A DNA stretch of 64,000 bases, taken from assembly GCA_023935145.1 (NCBI GenBank), contig CM043699.1:58172638-58236637 (forward strand). The letters run 5' to 3'. This stretch comes from Bretschneidera sinensis (lineage: Eukaryota; Streptophyta; Magnoliopsida; Brassicales; Akaniaceae). Within the stretch, counting starts at the first letter, position 1; every line of letters begins with the position of its first letter. Below are positions 43,180 through 54,199 of the stretch, one piece after another. A program made the translations under genes and the position numbers. The notes under the pieces were generated by a model. It did no database searches, was not told the origin of the DNA, and was given only the letters and a program-made list of their open reading frames with translations.

Positions 43180-43935
43180 ACAGTCGATTGTCATATTTTT
43201 CAGAAACTTTAGACAGTCATCTGTCAGTTCGAAAAATTTGCCAACATATAAGTTAAATATGAGTTTCTATAAAAATTTCTATAAAGGTTTAAGTTTAATA
43301 TAACAAAATGGGTAAAAGATTACCAAATTGGTAAAACCTTCCATAAGGGGCCTATTTATATATGTGACCAGCCCTAAGAATTCATTTCTACAAAGTGTTC
43401 TCCCTCCCTCTAAAGAATTTCGAAGGAAGAGAAATAGAAAGAGAGAAAAAGAGAAAGAACGAGAGGGAGGGATGGTAGGAAATTTTGAAGGAAAATTTCT
43501 CAAATCAAGGTATTTCTCATCCCAAGTCTTGCAAATTTGATGCTTTTCTTGATTTCTAATTTCTTGTATATACAAATTAGATTAATGAGTTAATTGAAGT
43601 TAGAGTTAAGCTTTTAGTAATTTCTTGAACCACCCTTAAGATATATGATGAAATAGCATTGTTTTGGGTTATGGGTGATGTAGGAGTATGATTTTAGATA
43701 TGAAAATTATGAATCTAGTTAGGATTGTGTGGATTCCATGAAATATTGAAGAAATTAGGAGTGATTCGCGATACTACAGTTGATTGTGGATATTGCACAG
43801 TCAATTATCCCTTTAAAAATTTGGAATCAATTAGGTACAACAAGGGCACAGTCGATTGTGATTTTCATATAGTCGACTACGAAAAGTCTTTGACTTCTTT
43901 ACAGTCAACTGTTGTACCAACATAGTCGATGGCTA
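43180..43935. repeat. CAGTCGATTG word clusters in the solo LTR
   Basis: ACAGTCGATTGTCATA, ACAGTTGATTGTGG, ACAGTCAATTATC, ACAGTCGATTGTGA, TAGTCGACTACG and ACAGTCAACTGTTG occur in two groups on either side of the presumed start of transcription. Confidence 0.75.
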
Positions 43936-45412
43936 TCCAATTTGTTTAATTTATTTAAAAATTGGTAACATATTTGAAACAAATATATAGTTTTTAAGTA
44001 ATTCATTATAGAAAAGATATTTTGAGCCATTAAACTTGACTTTTAGAAAGGGATTGAAAAATTTGGGAAAAATTGGTCATAAAGAAGGCTGTGGTTAGTG
44101 AATAAGAAAATGAACTGGGAAAGAGTTTGTAAATAATGGCTTGAAATTTATGTTGGATTGGGAAATTCTTTTTCAATAAGAATTGGAATTGTGATAACAA
44201 GTTATGCAATTCTTTTAGAAAGTGGATTTGGATTTATAATTTTTTTTTAACAAACTAAATATGTGAATTTAAGGATGATTAATTAAACTAACTTCAGGGA
44301 TTTAAATTTTATAGTTTAAATCTAGATTAAGTAAATCAAATATGATTTATATTTCTTGAGTTTAATTTGGGTTATTTCGGTCAAGAATTTATTTTTATAT
44401 AATGGACCTGATGAAACTAGTGATCAAATTCGTGAGGAAGGTGAACTAAATCTTCAAGATTGATACTCTAGCGTAGAATCGAGGTGAGTTCACATTACTT
44501 CGAGTAAGCGAGAAGGAACTTAGAGCTCTAAGACTTGAATAAATTAAAGAATATGAAAAGTTGATGATATATATATATATATGATTGCATATTTGATATG
44601 TAATGTGATTGTGTGTGTATATGTAAATATACATATTTATGCTAAAAGCTATACATGTATACTAATTTCTTGAACTATATTATGTTATTATTTAAATGAG
44701 TTGTGAATGAAATATGATATTTGTAAACTTGTGTTGATGAATAGAGAAATGTGTTACCTTGCTACTTGATTGTGTGATTGATTCCATGTGAATTCCATAC
44801 TAAATTTAAAGATAATAATTGTAGGGACTTCGGTTTCGAAGAATGGTAGGACCACGAAAATGGAGGATGGTTCGAGGAAAAGATTGAAGCGTGGGATCTC
44901 TTTTAATTAATTGAAACTTGATAAATTTTGGTTTCTTAATAGTTGGACCTTCGGGTCTAAGGAAGGATGAGATTCTTACAAGTCCAGATTATGATGATAA
45001 TTTAGTGTGCTAACACGTGGGGAGATGTCCCGTTTGTGATGATTGAGGTGGATTAAGATATAGCTGTGTATGTTCATTGCATTACATATGATGATAGTTG
45101 GTGTGATGTGATGAAAATGTGTGTATTGAGATTAAGTATGATATAGACATGATGAGAATGAATTGTGAATGATGAAATGCTTATGACTAAGATTATGTGG
45201 AGATCTTATTCTGCACTGCATTACATATGATGATGGTGGTTGTGATGAGAATGTATTGTGAATGATGAAATGTTTACGACTGAGATTGCGTGGATATTTC
45301 ATTGTTCATTATATCATTTACAATGATGCTTCCATGATGAAACGAGAATGGAAAGACTGGGATGGATAAGCTAAGTAATGTAGCTATATAGGGATGCACA
45401 GAACTTGTAAAC

Positions 45413-45413
45413 T

Positions 45414-45469
<56 letters not shown>

Positions 45470-45471
45470 GA
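45413..45471. repeat. TA dinucleotide microsatellite
   Basis: About 28 TA units lie inside the solo LTR, a good candidate for a length-variable marker. Confidence 0.9.
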
Positions 45472-46639
45472 TATTGGTAAATGAAATTAAAAAGAGATTA
45501 CTTCTAGTAATGTGAGCTTCATTGAGCTTTTTAAGCTCACCCCCTTCTATTTTATATTTTCCCCAGCTGGTTAGCAAGGATTAGAATAAGCTCTAGTGGA
45601 GAGTTGGAAGATTAGAATTTCTTAGGTGGGTCCATGAACGACATCCTCAGCATTTTCCTCGAGTCTTCATTTAGTAAATTATCCTTCTAGAAATGTCTAT
45701 ATTTGGTACAGTCTTGTAAATTTCAGAAATTCTAAAAAGTGAAGTAATAGTTTGCATTTGTATAAATTTGATTGTATGTTATAATGAATTGATTTGAATT
45801 TGTGAATAGTGAAGTGTGTATTTTGATGCAATGTGAGCATGACATTTCAGGTTAGTGCTTGGTGCTTAAAAGTAATGATTTCACCTAGGTAGGGCCCGTC
45901 CGGGATGGGTCATCATACTCTTGGATTGAGTAACTAGTAGATTGATTTCCACATACAACCTTTTGTTGGGAATCCTTGGATACATGGCTTGGGAGCGGTT
46001 CCCTTGACCTTGCACCAAATGCTCAAATTTAGAGAAGGTGCTAAGGTGGTTACCTTGTTTGGAGACGATGTTGGAATCACCCTTATTTTTTAAATTAAAG
46101 ATGAGAAAAAAGATCTAAATGGCTTTGCATATGATGAAATGGCATTAATTGATGAGTTACCAGCAAATTTTTACCCTTACATCAATCCAATAATGTCCAT
46201 GATCATGAAGGGAAGGCACTATCTCCTTGGGATAAGTTCGGGGAAGTACGGACAAGGTGTGACTTAGTTTCCAAATTTCAAACAACAGTTTGGAAGACAT
46301 GGCTTAGGATACAAACCAAGTAAATAAAAGAAAGAAAAGCTGGTGGAAAGAGGGTTCCGAGGAACTTTGAATGACTATTTTGTTAAGCTGGTGATGACTT
46401 TCCTTATTGTGAGTTCATAGTGCCATGGATGAACAAGAAGACCTAATAAAAGCAAACAAGATGCGAGATATTCCTTGATCTTGAATTCTCTAATAAAGAA
46501 CAAGAAGAAAAGGAGAAAGAGGTGTAACAAGCAGAGGATTAGGTTCATAACTTGGATTGTGAAGCTAAGGGTGTTTTGATGGCAGACTAACTTCAAGTGA
46601 AAGTTGGAGATCCAAGTGAAGCCTAGAGATATCAAGGAA

Positions 46640-46815
46640 TGAGACTATGTTGTAAAGGAACTTAGACCTCCAGTTTTTTACCTAAGAGGCAAACTTAGAC
46701 CGAATTGGGTCGGCTCGTACCAATTCAAGAAAACCCTATCCAGTGGAGCTGTTCTTCTCATGGACCTTAATGGAATTGAATTCACAAAGCCCATCAATTT
46801 GGACCGACTCAAGTA
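46640..46815 (+). pseudogene. Tat/Ogre integrase C-terminal tail
   Basis: The readable frame PPVFYLRGKLRPNWVGSYQF, then LSSGAVLLMDLNGIEF and INLDRLK, ends in two TAG/TAA codons. This is the conserved end of Tat/Ogre integrase. It follows the PR-RT connector after about 260 bp of unassignable sequence, so RT, RNase H and the integrase core (over 2.5 kb) have been deleted. Confidence 0.65.
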
Positions 46816-47396
46816 GTAATACTTGTGACCTTTTCCCCCTCTCTTTTGTTGTATCCCTTATTTATCTCTCATATTCTAAAAAGTAGGTTCGTTAAGTCAA
46901 AAACCCGAAAGGGCAGCTTAGGCAAAAATCAGAGCATAACCCATTAAGTCGAAAACCTAAAAGGATGACTTAGGAAAAAGATAGGGTTAAACACAAAAAC
47001 CAAAATAAAAACTTGCAAAGGATGATTTGGTCATTCTTTCAACTTGATCCCCCCTGAACTACGTAAGGGTTGATCCCATTTTGGGCATGTAGGATTGGTG
47101 TAACCACATTAGTGCAACCACATTTTTTCTTATAAACCCTATCCACCTTGATTATGTAATTTTCATGTAAATTACACTCTTTGTACATTTGATTCAAGAA
47201 TAAATAAAAGGAAATCCATTAACTTAACTAAGATATGCTGAGCCAATACAAATGAAATTTGGATTGATTTAGTGCTTGAATTGATAAAATGAGTTTTCTT
47301 TAATTACTTTATTAATAGGTTTATGCCACTTATTCATTTTCATGGGCTTTAACATCACCCATTGAAAACTCAAAATACAAAGATAAATACATCATT
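46816..47396 (+). other. Tat/Ogre 3' untranslated region
   Basis: It holds two related phrases around 'taagtcgaaaacc' and 'taagtcaaaaaccc' (46890-46975) and a CTGAACTACGTAAGG phrase near 47057, which I associate with Tat/Ogre 3' regions. No coding sequence is seen on the plus strand. Confidence 0.5.
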
Positions 47397-48623
47397 TTAA
47401 GTCATTTTGGACTTCTTCTCTTTCGTTTCCATGGCATTTCTTCTTTTCCTCATTTCTTCCTTCTAAGTCGACTCCACTTGACTCCAAACCTAAGTAAGAT
47501 AATTATCCAAAGCAATTGATTCAGCCACAGTGATGGCTCAAAGCACTTGGGTCTTGGTACGCTTCGACCAAGTCTTCTGGAAGTGTTCAACGAACTATGG
47601 AGTCATTGGAAAAATATAGTACCTATAGTCAAGATCTGAAATCATTTGAGGCTACCATATTGCCTAGAAATCTGAATCGAAGAGTAATATGAGCAATAAG
47701 CTGTGCCAACATGCATAATGCAAACCTTCTTGAAAGTATAAAGGGTGGTTAAAGTAATACGCTGCCATAGGCACACCCAACAAATTTTTGATATATTCGG
47801 TGTGTAGAACTAATTGATCCAATCTTCCACAGACTTGTGTTTCACCAAGATTTTATGCTCTCGAGAGTATTTGAGTTCATATTTGGCATTTAGTACGCCC
47901 GATGGTGCCACAATGGACAATATGTCAAATAACCACATTTATAAAAGAAACTATGTTAAGAGTCATTTGAGAGGACAAAATTAAATGAAAAAGGGTAAAG
48001 TGGGAGTTTTACTTGAAGAAGTATAGGGTTGCCAAAAAGGTATGGGGTTTCACGTCATTTGAACGTGTTAAGATCATTCAGTATTATGGTCAAAACTACT
48101 CGTATTGGATAAAAGCCATCGACAGTTTACTTGACCATGTCCAGAAGTGATTTATGGAAATTTGGACCGTGTTCACTCATGAAAAACACAACCAATGCAC
48201 ATAAAAATAGTAAGTTCCAGTGCTGGTCCGTTAGTAGCTTGGCATCCATCTCGAAAAGCTTAAAAGCAAGTGGAGCGAAATCGAAATGGTCATCAACTAG
48301 TAGGGCTTTGGCACACCTTTTTGCGACTCCACATAGTTCCACAACAAGGTCAGCATAGTGATCTTGAAATTAGGGCTAAAAAACTTTGTTGGGTGATTTT
48401 CATTGAAGAAGCATGAAAAACTCCTCGTACATCGAGACTATTTTGTTAAAATCAAATAGGAAAACATGGGTGGCCTTACTGTTGTTGTCGTTAAGAGGTT
48501 CTAGTCAATTCTCACCCTTTTCAATGAGAAAATTGCATTCACACCGAACTGTGAGAAGTTGTGCAACTAGATCCCATTCATATCATTGAGAAAACGAGTT
48601 AATTGAGCTATAATAACCTCCAT
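47397..48623 (-). pseudogene. Antisense coding tract (aORF-like) of the Tat/Ogre element
   Basis: On the minus strand a protein-like sequence can be followed from MEVIIAQLTRFLNDMNG (48623). An open block at 48342-48127 contains DDHFDFAPLAFKLFEMDAKL. The tract ends in a long frame reading HTEYIKNLLGVPMAAYYF and NHPLYFQEGLHYACWHSLLL. Its last part ends in a basic tail (KRRNAMETKEKKSKMT) with stop at 47397-47399. In the final frame nearly all internal stops are TAG, plus one TGA, as expected from decay of Trp and Gln codons. Tat-lineage elements are known to carry extra antisense ORFs between pol and the 3' LTR. The protein function is unknown to me. Confidence 0.5.
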
Positions 48624-49247
48624 TTTTGTGTTTGAGTGAAGGGATTCAAAGAGTTTTGATTTTTTTTTTGTTTCTAGATGGCTTGTATCGAGTGAAGGGT
48701 GGTTTTAGTTTAAATAAAACAGTCTTAAAGAAAAAATAGAAATAATTTGGAATTTGGAATTTTGAAAAACTTTCTACAAAAGTATTGATTGGGAGCATGA
48801 TCCTACCTTTTGGTAGGGTTTGACTATCGATTAGTAGTTTAGTCGTAAAAACTGTAGAAAGTGCAGTTCCTGCTTTCTCCAACATATTTTTGTTGCTTCA
48901 AGCCCTATAAAACAATCATTCATGCATAGACTTACACTGTAATCATATAAACCATAGCTCGTGGTCATTCACATGGCATTTTGCATAAGAAACCACATCA
49001 TAATATAACACAATTCATCCAAAAATCCATCCATTCATTCATTTAAACTTATACATGCATCTAAGCATCCCAAAAATCATCCATAAAACCAAAAAAAATC
49101 CAAAAGACCTAAAAATAAGCATCCTTAAAACAAAAACGAGCCCACACCTACCAAAAATAACATGTCCGTGCATGAAACACCAATTTCAAAACCAAAATAG
49201 AAAAATCCCTATAGTCTAATCATTGACGAGAGCCTCTTACCACGAAT

Positions 49248-49651
49248 CTAGTCCTTTGAGTACTTAGACATCCTCTCTATAACATTTGGGCCCTCCATGT
49301 CCTCATCATCACTGGGAGTTCTAGATGGTGACTGGTTCTTCCTAGCCCTCTCTCGTTCCAACTCAGTTCTTAATCGGGCTAACAAACGAGAAAGCAGTTT
49401 GACCATTAGTACACATGTAAATATATAGCAAATGTATGTATATGTATATATGTGCATGTGTAGTTTTTGTAAACATGTGTTTTTACTTACAATCTCCTCG
49501 TCATTAGTCTTAATACAGGATTTGAGATTGAAAATGATCTTTAAGGCCTCAGCAAGCACAAACTTCTTCACTTCATCCAGTGTTTAGAGAAATCTCCAAA
49601 CTGAAGATCAAGAAACTTGGATTGAAAAGTTTTGGTCAGTGCCATTGCTCA
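49248..49651 (-). pseudogene. Second antisense coding tract, apparently with an intron
   Basis: The minus-strand frame starts MALTKTFQSKFLDLQFG (49651), shifts once, and continues FVLAEALKIIFNLKSCIK to DDEEI-like residues (TNDEEI). There a GTAAGT donor begins a 112 bp intron-like segment (49379-49490) with TACTAAT and a TTGTTAG acceptor. The frame then resumes RLRTELERERARKNQSPSR and ends MSKYSKD at 49248. Highly charged, possibly coiled-coil. It may be a separate gene or the upstream exon of the 47397-48623 tract. The family is not recognised. Confidence 0.4.
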
Positions 49652-50210
49652 TAAATCACAAAAATAAATAGGAAAGGGAAAAATAGTGAGAAAGGGAGTA
49701 TATATCGAGTGCACATACATCGGGAGAGGGAAACCCTTACCAGCAGTGATTAGGGGACACTCGAGGACCTAAATCCTCTCTAAAGCCTAGGAAGTAAGTA
49801 GTGCCAGATGGGGGATGTAGATCATAGGGAATGCTCTATACACCAGTCTTCGACTGTGCGACACTCAATGAGTGGCCTGCACCAGTAGGAGCGTTAAACA
49901 TAGATGAAATAAACAACTTAGTTAGACAAAGCATAAAGATAAATCAGTAAATTGAAATGATTCTAGGTTAAGAAAAATACCAGAGATGGTGTATCTGGAC
50001 GCAATAGACGGAAGTAAAAACATTAGCAGCATGCGTTAACATCCGTTATATTGACCTCAATGAGTAGCCTAGAAGCCTCACTCCCCTGGTTATATCTCTT
50101 AATCTTCATCGCTGTAAACTTTCTCTCGAACATCGAAGACAAAGGTGGGTGAGATCTGGTGCGCTTGTAGACCAAATTTCATTCCAAGTTATAGAATGAG
50201 TCACTTGTGG
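49652..50210 (-). other. Possible upstream part of the antisense tract
   Basis: Minus-strand fragments (for example FERKFTAMKIKRYNQGSEAS near 50060-50130) look protein-like but no frame can be followed reliably. No sense-strand coding is seen. Confidence 0.3.
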
Positions 50211-51990
50211 AGCCCGATGATGAGAATTCGATCATAAAATGCTCGAATTTGAAAGAAAAAAAAACAAAACGAGAACCAAGATTTTGTTCTTAAAAAAGAA
50301 TCAGCCACAAATTTAAACTTAATGGCCAAAGGCCTAACTTAAATCCTAAAATGCCTGATTTAAACCAAAACTCACACCTTGACCTATGTGCTGATTAGCC
50401 CATGGATTGAACTGATCTGCTCACGATAGTTACACAAACAACAACTTTATTTCCAAGCTTCACTTTCATGATCTTGCTTTAATCTCAAAGAGAAACATTA
50501 CAGAATTAATTCTGTAACGTTTCTAGCAACTCATTTACACCATTGTCCCCCATTTAATCTTATAAATGCTTCATCATCTTCTACCTCAAGACACACATCC
50601 TTCATTTACTTCACTGAAACTCTACCAAATTTTTATCATAACATTATGGTTTTCTTTGGGAAATAGTCTAGGATTTAGTTATTCTTGTATTGGGCTGGGT
50701 TCTCAAAACACCCACCCTTACATTTATCTCACTAGCCAAACCAAAATTTGATTTGTAATTGGTTGATCATCCTCAAGAACAAAGCTCAAGCTTCAAGCTA
50801 CTCCAATCCAAAGGAGAAAGAAAGGATCTTAGAGGGAAACTACACACATCCATGAGTAGAAATCCTAAGCACATAGAAAGGTTAGTATACTTATTTCCTT
50901 CATTTTAACCATAGTTGCTCTTATTATGCCTTTGAAATGAAAAAAACTGTATTTCACATGATATTTGGAATGTCTTGAAGATATGGAAAATATGTTTATA
51001 TTGAATGCCACTTGGCTAGGATTTAAATTTCACTATGTGAAAATTGGAATAATATATAATCTAAAATCATGATGTCATATCTCGATGGAATGTAGTCCTT
51101 TCCTCTTCATTGGTATTGTTTAGACTAGTATTTACATGTAAATGTATGGAATAAGGCATGCTTTATCGTATATTTAAGTTGCTAAAATTGATAATATTAT
51201 GTACCTGACATATACAGATTGATCGACCCAACAGTTAAACCAATCAGCTCCACCCATGGACCAATCGGCTCACATTCTCTTCAAGTAGAAACCTTTCCTC
51301 TGTTTTGACCAACTTACTTTCCTATTGAACCAATTGATTTTTTATACGCACTAATGTGATTTAGGGGAATGTTTGGGTGGAGATTTAATCTCCAGTTAAA
51401 GAAACTTTTCTTACTTTTTTAAAAAGAAAAATTGCATTAAGTGGAGATTAAATCTCTATCCAAACATCGCCTAGATAGTTATATTCTTATTTTTCATATT
51501 TCAACATGTTATTAATTCCATTTTTAGATTTATGCTCTCATGACTATCATAAATTATTTTTTTTGAAAAGTAATCAATTGGGTCAAGCCCATTGTCCTTG
51601 GGAGGACGATGTTCTCCAACAAATGAATGTTGGGTCAGTAATCTTCCAAGTATACATGTTTTCCTTTTGATTGTGATGTTTGTTTAAATTATGCTTTTGT
51701 TGATTAAATTGTAAGTTGCGTGTGTCGTATGCTAGTATGTGGTAAGATAACTTAACTTAATTTCTAAATGTTTTCCCTAGAACATAAATGACTAGGCTAC
51801 CATTTAGGCGAGGGAAGGAGCTTTAATTCCTCATTCTTTCGCACATGAATCTCTTTACCTAGAAATCTCTCGCATAAGACCAATTACAAGGGATTTGGCC
51901 CCATCAAGGTCAAATGACATCCTTGCTTCGTGCTAAGATAACATAAGTGAAAAATGTGTCTTGGCTTAAAATATCTCTCCTTGAGGGATC
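50211..51990 (+). repeat. Tat/Ogre 3' LTR (truncated by element E)
   Basis: Homology to the 5' LTR is clear around 'actagccaaa' and 'ttgtaattg' (50728-50764) and over 51570-51990, but long stretches cannot be aligned by eye. TATAAATG is near 50556. The left edge is approximate. The right edge is cut by element E at 51991, about 60 bp short of the expected LTR end. A MITE-like insertion lies at 51364-51472. Confidence 0.55.
51364..51472. mobile_element. MITE-like foldback, about 109 bp
   Basis: The ends GGGGAATGTTTGGGTGGAG and the reverse complement GGCGATGTTTGGATAGAG form imperfect terminal inverted repeats that continue into GATTTAATCTC. The interior is AT-rich and non-coding. Flanks show TA/TAG but the target duplication is not certain. 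The superfamily is unresolved (PIF/Harbinger or hAT). Confidence 0.6.
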
Positions 51991-52314
51991 TATAATATCA
52001 ATATTCGTAAAGGAAGGGTAAAGAAGTAATTTAATAAATATGACATGGAATTAAAATAAAATATATGTGAAAGGTTTATTATTATTTGAATATAGCAATT
52101 CTTCAAAAAAATGGATGTGTGGAGACGTAGTTACAAAGAAAAAGAAAAAAAATTCGTGAACAGTATAAAAGAAAAAAAAAGAAAGAAAAAATTTTTATAA
52201 AAAAAAAACAAAACGTCGCAACAGGTGGCAACACCTGCTACCAAGTTAAATTTGGAGGTTGCATGTGCTCCACTTGGCATTTTCGTGGCAAGTACAGGGG
52301 GGCTGAAGTTAAAG

Positions 52315-52354
<40 letters not shown>

Positions 52355-54110
52355 GCACACACATAATTTTCATTTTACTTTAATTTTTCTTACTAAATCT
52401 TTGGTTTTCTCATTTCCTCAATTCAAACTACTCATTTTCTCTAAACACTTGGGACCGAAAGAAAGGTTGAAAGAGCAAAATTTTGAAGGGGTTTACGGGG
52501 GAGTTTTATAAAGAGTCACGGGAAGCCATAAGAAAAACATAAGGTAATAATGAGATGTTTATTTTTGAATTTTTAGTATACATGAAATTTCTCGGAATTC
52601 AAAGGGTGTAAATTATTGAATAATTGAAGAAATAATTTGAATTTTTAATATAAATATTATATTAGGTGTTGACGGTCAGCAACTGGGAGAAATTTCTGAG
52701 AGGAGCAGAAAAAGTAAGGAGGTGATCCACGGGTAGCTCTAAGTGCTACGTGGTGAGTTAGATTTACTTTAAGTAATCTAAATAAAAAATAAAATATTTA
52801 GTGATAATATTAAAATAAATTATTAGCTTATGCTTTGGTGGTAGATAAAAATTTGATTGATAGGTATGATATGAATATTGGACACGTAGAAAATTATTAT
52901 GTGAAAAGAAATATTATTAGAATAATGAGTTGATTTAATAATGATGGTGATAAATAAAATTCTTGATGAATTATGGTTAATAAATGGTGTGATATATGAG
53001 GCGAAGAAATTAATGAAATTTATCAAGTAGAAATTCGAGAAAACACAGGATAGCTAAATTTAATATTTGAATTCATGTTTTTTTATATTATTGTTCATTT
53101 GCGTATTTCATATCATTGTTCATACACATGTGTATAAAATAAAAGAATCGGGAGGGGGCCGGTCTAATTGAAAAATCGTGACAACTGGTATATGCTAGTA
53201 ATAAAGGAAAACCGTGACAGTCGGTATATGCTGGAAAAAAAGAAAAAACCGTGACAGCTGGTATATGCTGAAAATAAATACCGTGACAGCCGGTATATGC
53301 TGGAAAGAAAAGAATCGAGAGGGGGCCGGTCTAAGATAAAAATATGTCGACATGTGGGAAGACATTCCCTAATAATAATTCATGCATTGCATCAGTTTTA
53401 AATATTGATTGCATTGCTGAAATGCTGATGTGTTGTGTGTTATTGTGAATTTATTTATAGATGAGTGAGTCTCACAGATAGACAGTTATGGTGAGAAAGA
53501 AACCTAGAAGTATGATATGATAAGGACTATCTAAATGGTAGAATTTATGATGTGAACCTCATTACGAGGTAATTATGAGATAATTGATGGTCTTAAGGTG
53601 AACCAATAAATAAAAAGAAGAGATTGATAGAGAATGGATTTTATGACATGTATAGTGATAGTAGAATGCTAGTATCAAGTTGTATGAGATGTAAATGATT
53701 AAATATTGAAAGATCATTTATACAAATGAATACTTCTAGTAAATTTAATTCATTAAGCTTGTGAAGCTCATCCCTCATTGTACAATGATTTTAGGTAGCA
53801 GACAGGAAAAATAGTCTGGTAGGTTGAGAGTCAGAAGAAATCTTTTTCTGTAAGCCACGTACGTGTCAACATCCTTAAACTAATGAGAAAATAAAATAAA
53901 AATTTATTTGTAAATATTCATGCACTTTACGCTGTATATTAAGTTTAAGTTAATATCAGATTGATGTATCTCCCTTGTTGAGGATTGAAAATTGATGTAA
54001 AAATTTCTATTGGTGTTATTTTTTTATTGTTGCATATACGTGTCATGCTGGGATTTTCAAAATGTGATGACACCGTCTCGGTGGTGGCCAACCTGGGATG
54101 GGTCATTACA
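51991..54110 (+). repeat. Chromovirus E 5' LTR
   Basis: This LTR is 2120 bp. It contains a TA microsatellite at 52319-52352 in the promoter region and a minisatellite at 53165-53310. Confidence 0.8.
53165..53310 (+). repeat. LTR minisatellite, four copies
   Basis: Units built on ACCGTGACAGCCGGTATATG recur four times between two copies of a GAGGGGGCCGGTCT phrase. The 3' LTR has three units (59430-59550). The two chromovirus C LTRs carry a different unit at the same site. Confidence 0.8.
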
Positions 54111-54114
54111 ATTT

Positions 54115-54126
54115 TGGTATCAGAGC
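54115..54126 (+). promoter_or_regulatory. PBS of chromovirus E (tRNA-iMet)
   Basis: TGGTATCAGAGC is a perfect initiator tRNA-Met site, four bases inside the LTR. Confidence 0.85.
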
Positions 54127-54199
54127 ATTAGGTTTTATGATTCTATAGACTGCATAAAAATTAAGAAAGTGGAAGATTTAAAATAAATTACATTTTAAT

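Larger units (their letters stand above)
42996..45917 (+). mobile_element. Solo LTR, 2922 bp, with decayed TG/CA ends
   Basis: The block is flanked by exact CTCTT duplications (42991-42995 and 45918-45922). It starts TATAGAACCCG and ends GGGTCATCATA, the expected TG and CA having each changed to TA. No PBS or coding sequence is inside. Related chromovirus LTRs end GGTCATTACA, so it is probably a chromovirus LTR of another family. Contents: a TATA-like TTTATATATG (43355), ACAGTCGATTGT-type words (43180-43215 and 43775-43935), and a long TA microsatellite (45413-45471). Confidence 0.8.
42590..46380 (+). pseudogene. Tat/Ogre protease region, split by a solo LTR
   Basis: Before the insertion, segments include AKISIWG (near 42605), TNDLRDDLLALINVSRKRD and the active-site motif VFLDNGSTLNV (near 42840). 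After it, at 45960-46130, PWIHGLGAVPLTLHQMLKF gives the characteristic end of the Tat/Ogre protease. The PR-RT connector follows (ALIDELPANFYPYINPI to GTLNDYFVKL). The RT that should come next is absent. Confidence 0.65.
4988..51990 (+). mobile_element. Tat/Ogre-type Gypsy element, interrupted four times
   Basis: Parts of one old element are collinear once later insertions are removed: 5' LTR (to 6627), tRNA-Arg PBS, leader (6649-7461, 24861-25357), gag (25358-26233, 41473-42150), protease (about 42600-42990 and 45923-46380), integrase tail (46640-46815), antisense coding tract (47397-49651) and 3' LTR (from about 50211). Insertions lie at 7467-24855, 26234-41472, 42996-45917 and at the 3' LTR end. 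RT, RNase H and the integrase core are missing between about 46380 and 46640. The tRNA-Arg PBS, the gag C-terminus and the antisense region all point to the Tat/Ogre lineage. The left end is uncertain by about 150 bp, and the two LTRs are very divergent. Confidence 0.7.

Noticed and set aside
44446..45577. Tyr/Ile repeat peptides
   Set aside because: They come from reading TA microsatellites in the solo LTR.
48131..48358. 75-residue plus-strand frame
   Set aside because: It is the mirror of the minus-strand coding block 48127-48342, which has the better protein character.
53165..53310. CRISPR-like array of about 28 bp repeats
   Set aside because: Units are imperfect, intervals are not unique spacers, and the array lies inside a plant LTR. 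It is a minisatellite.
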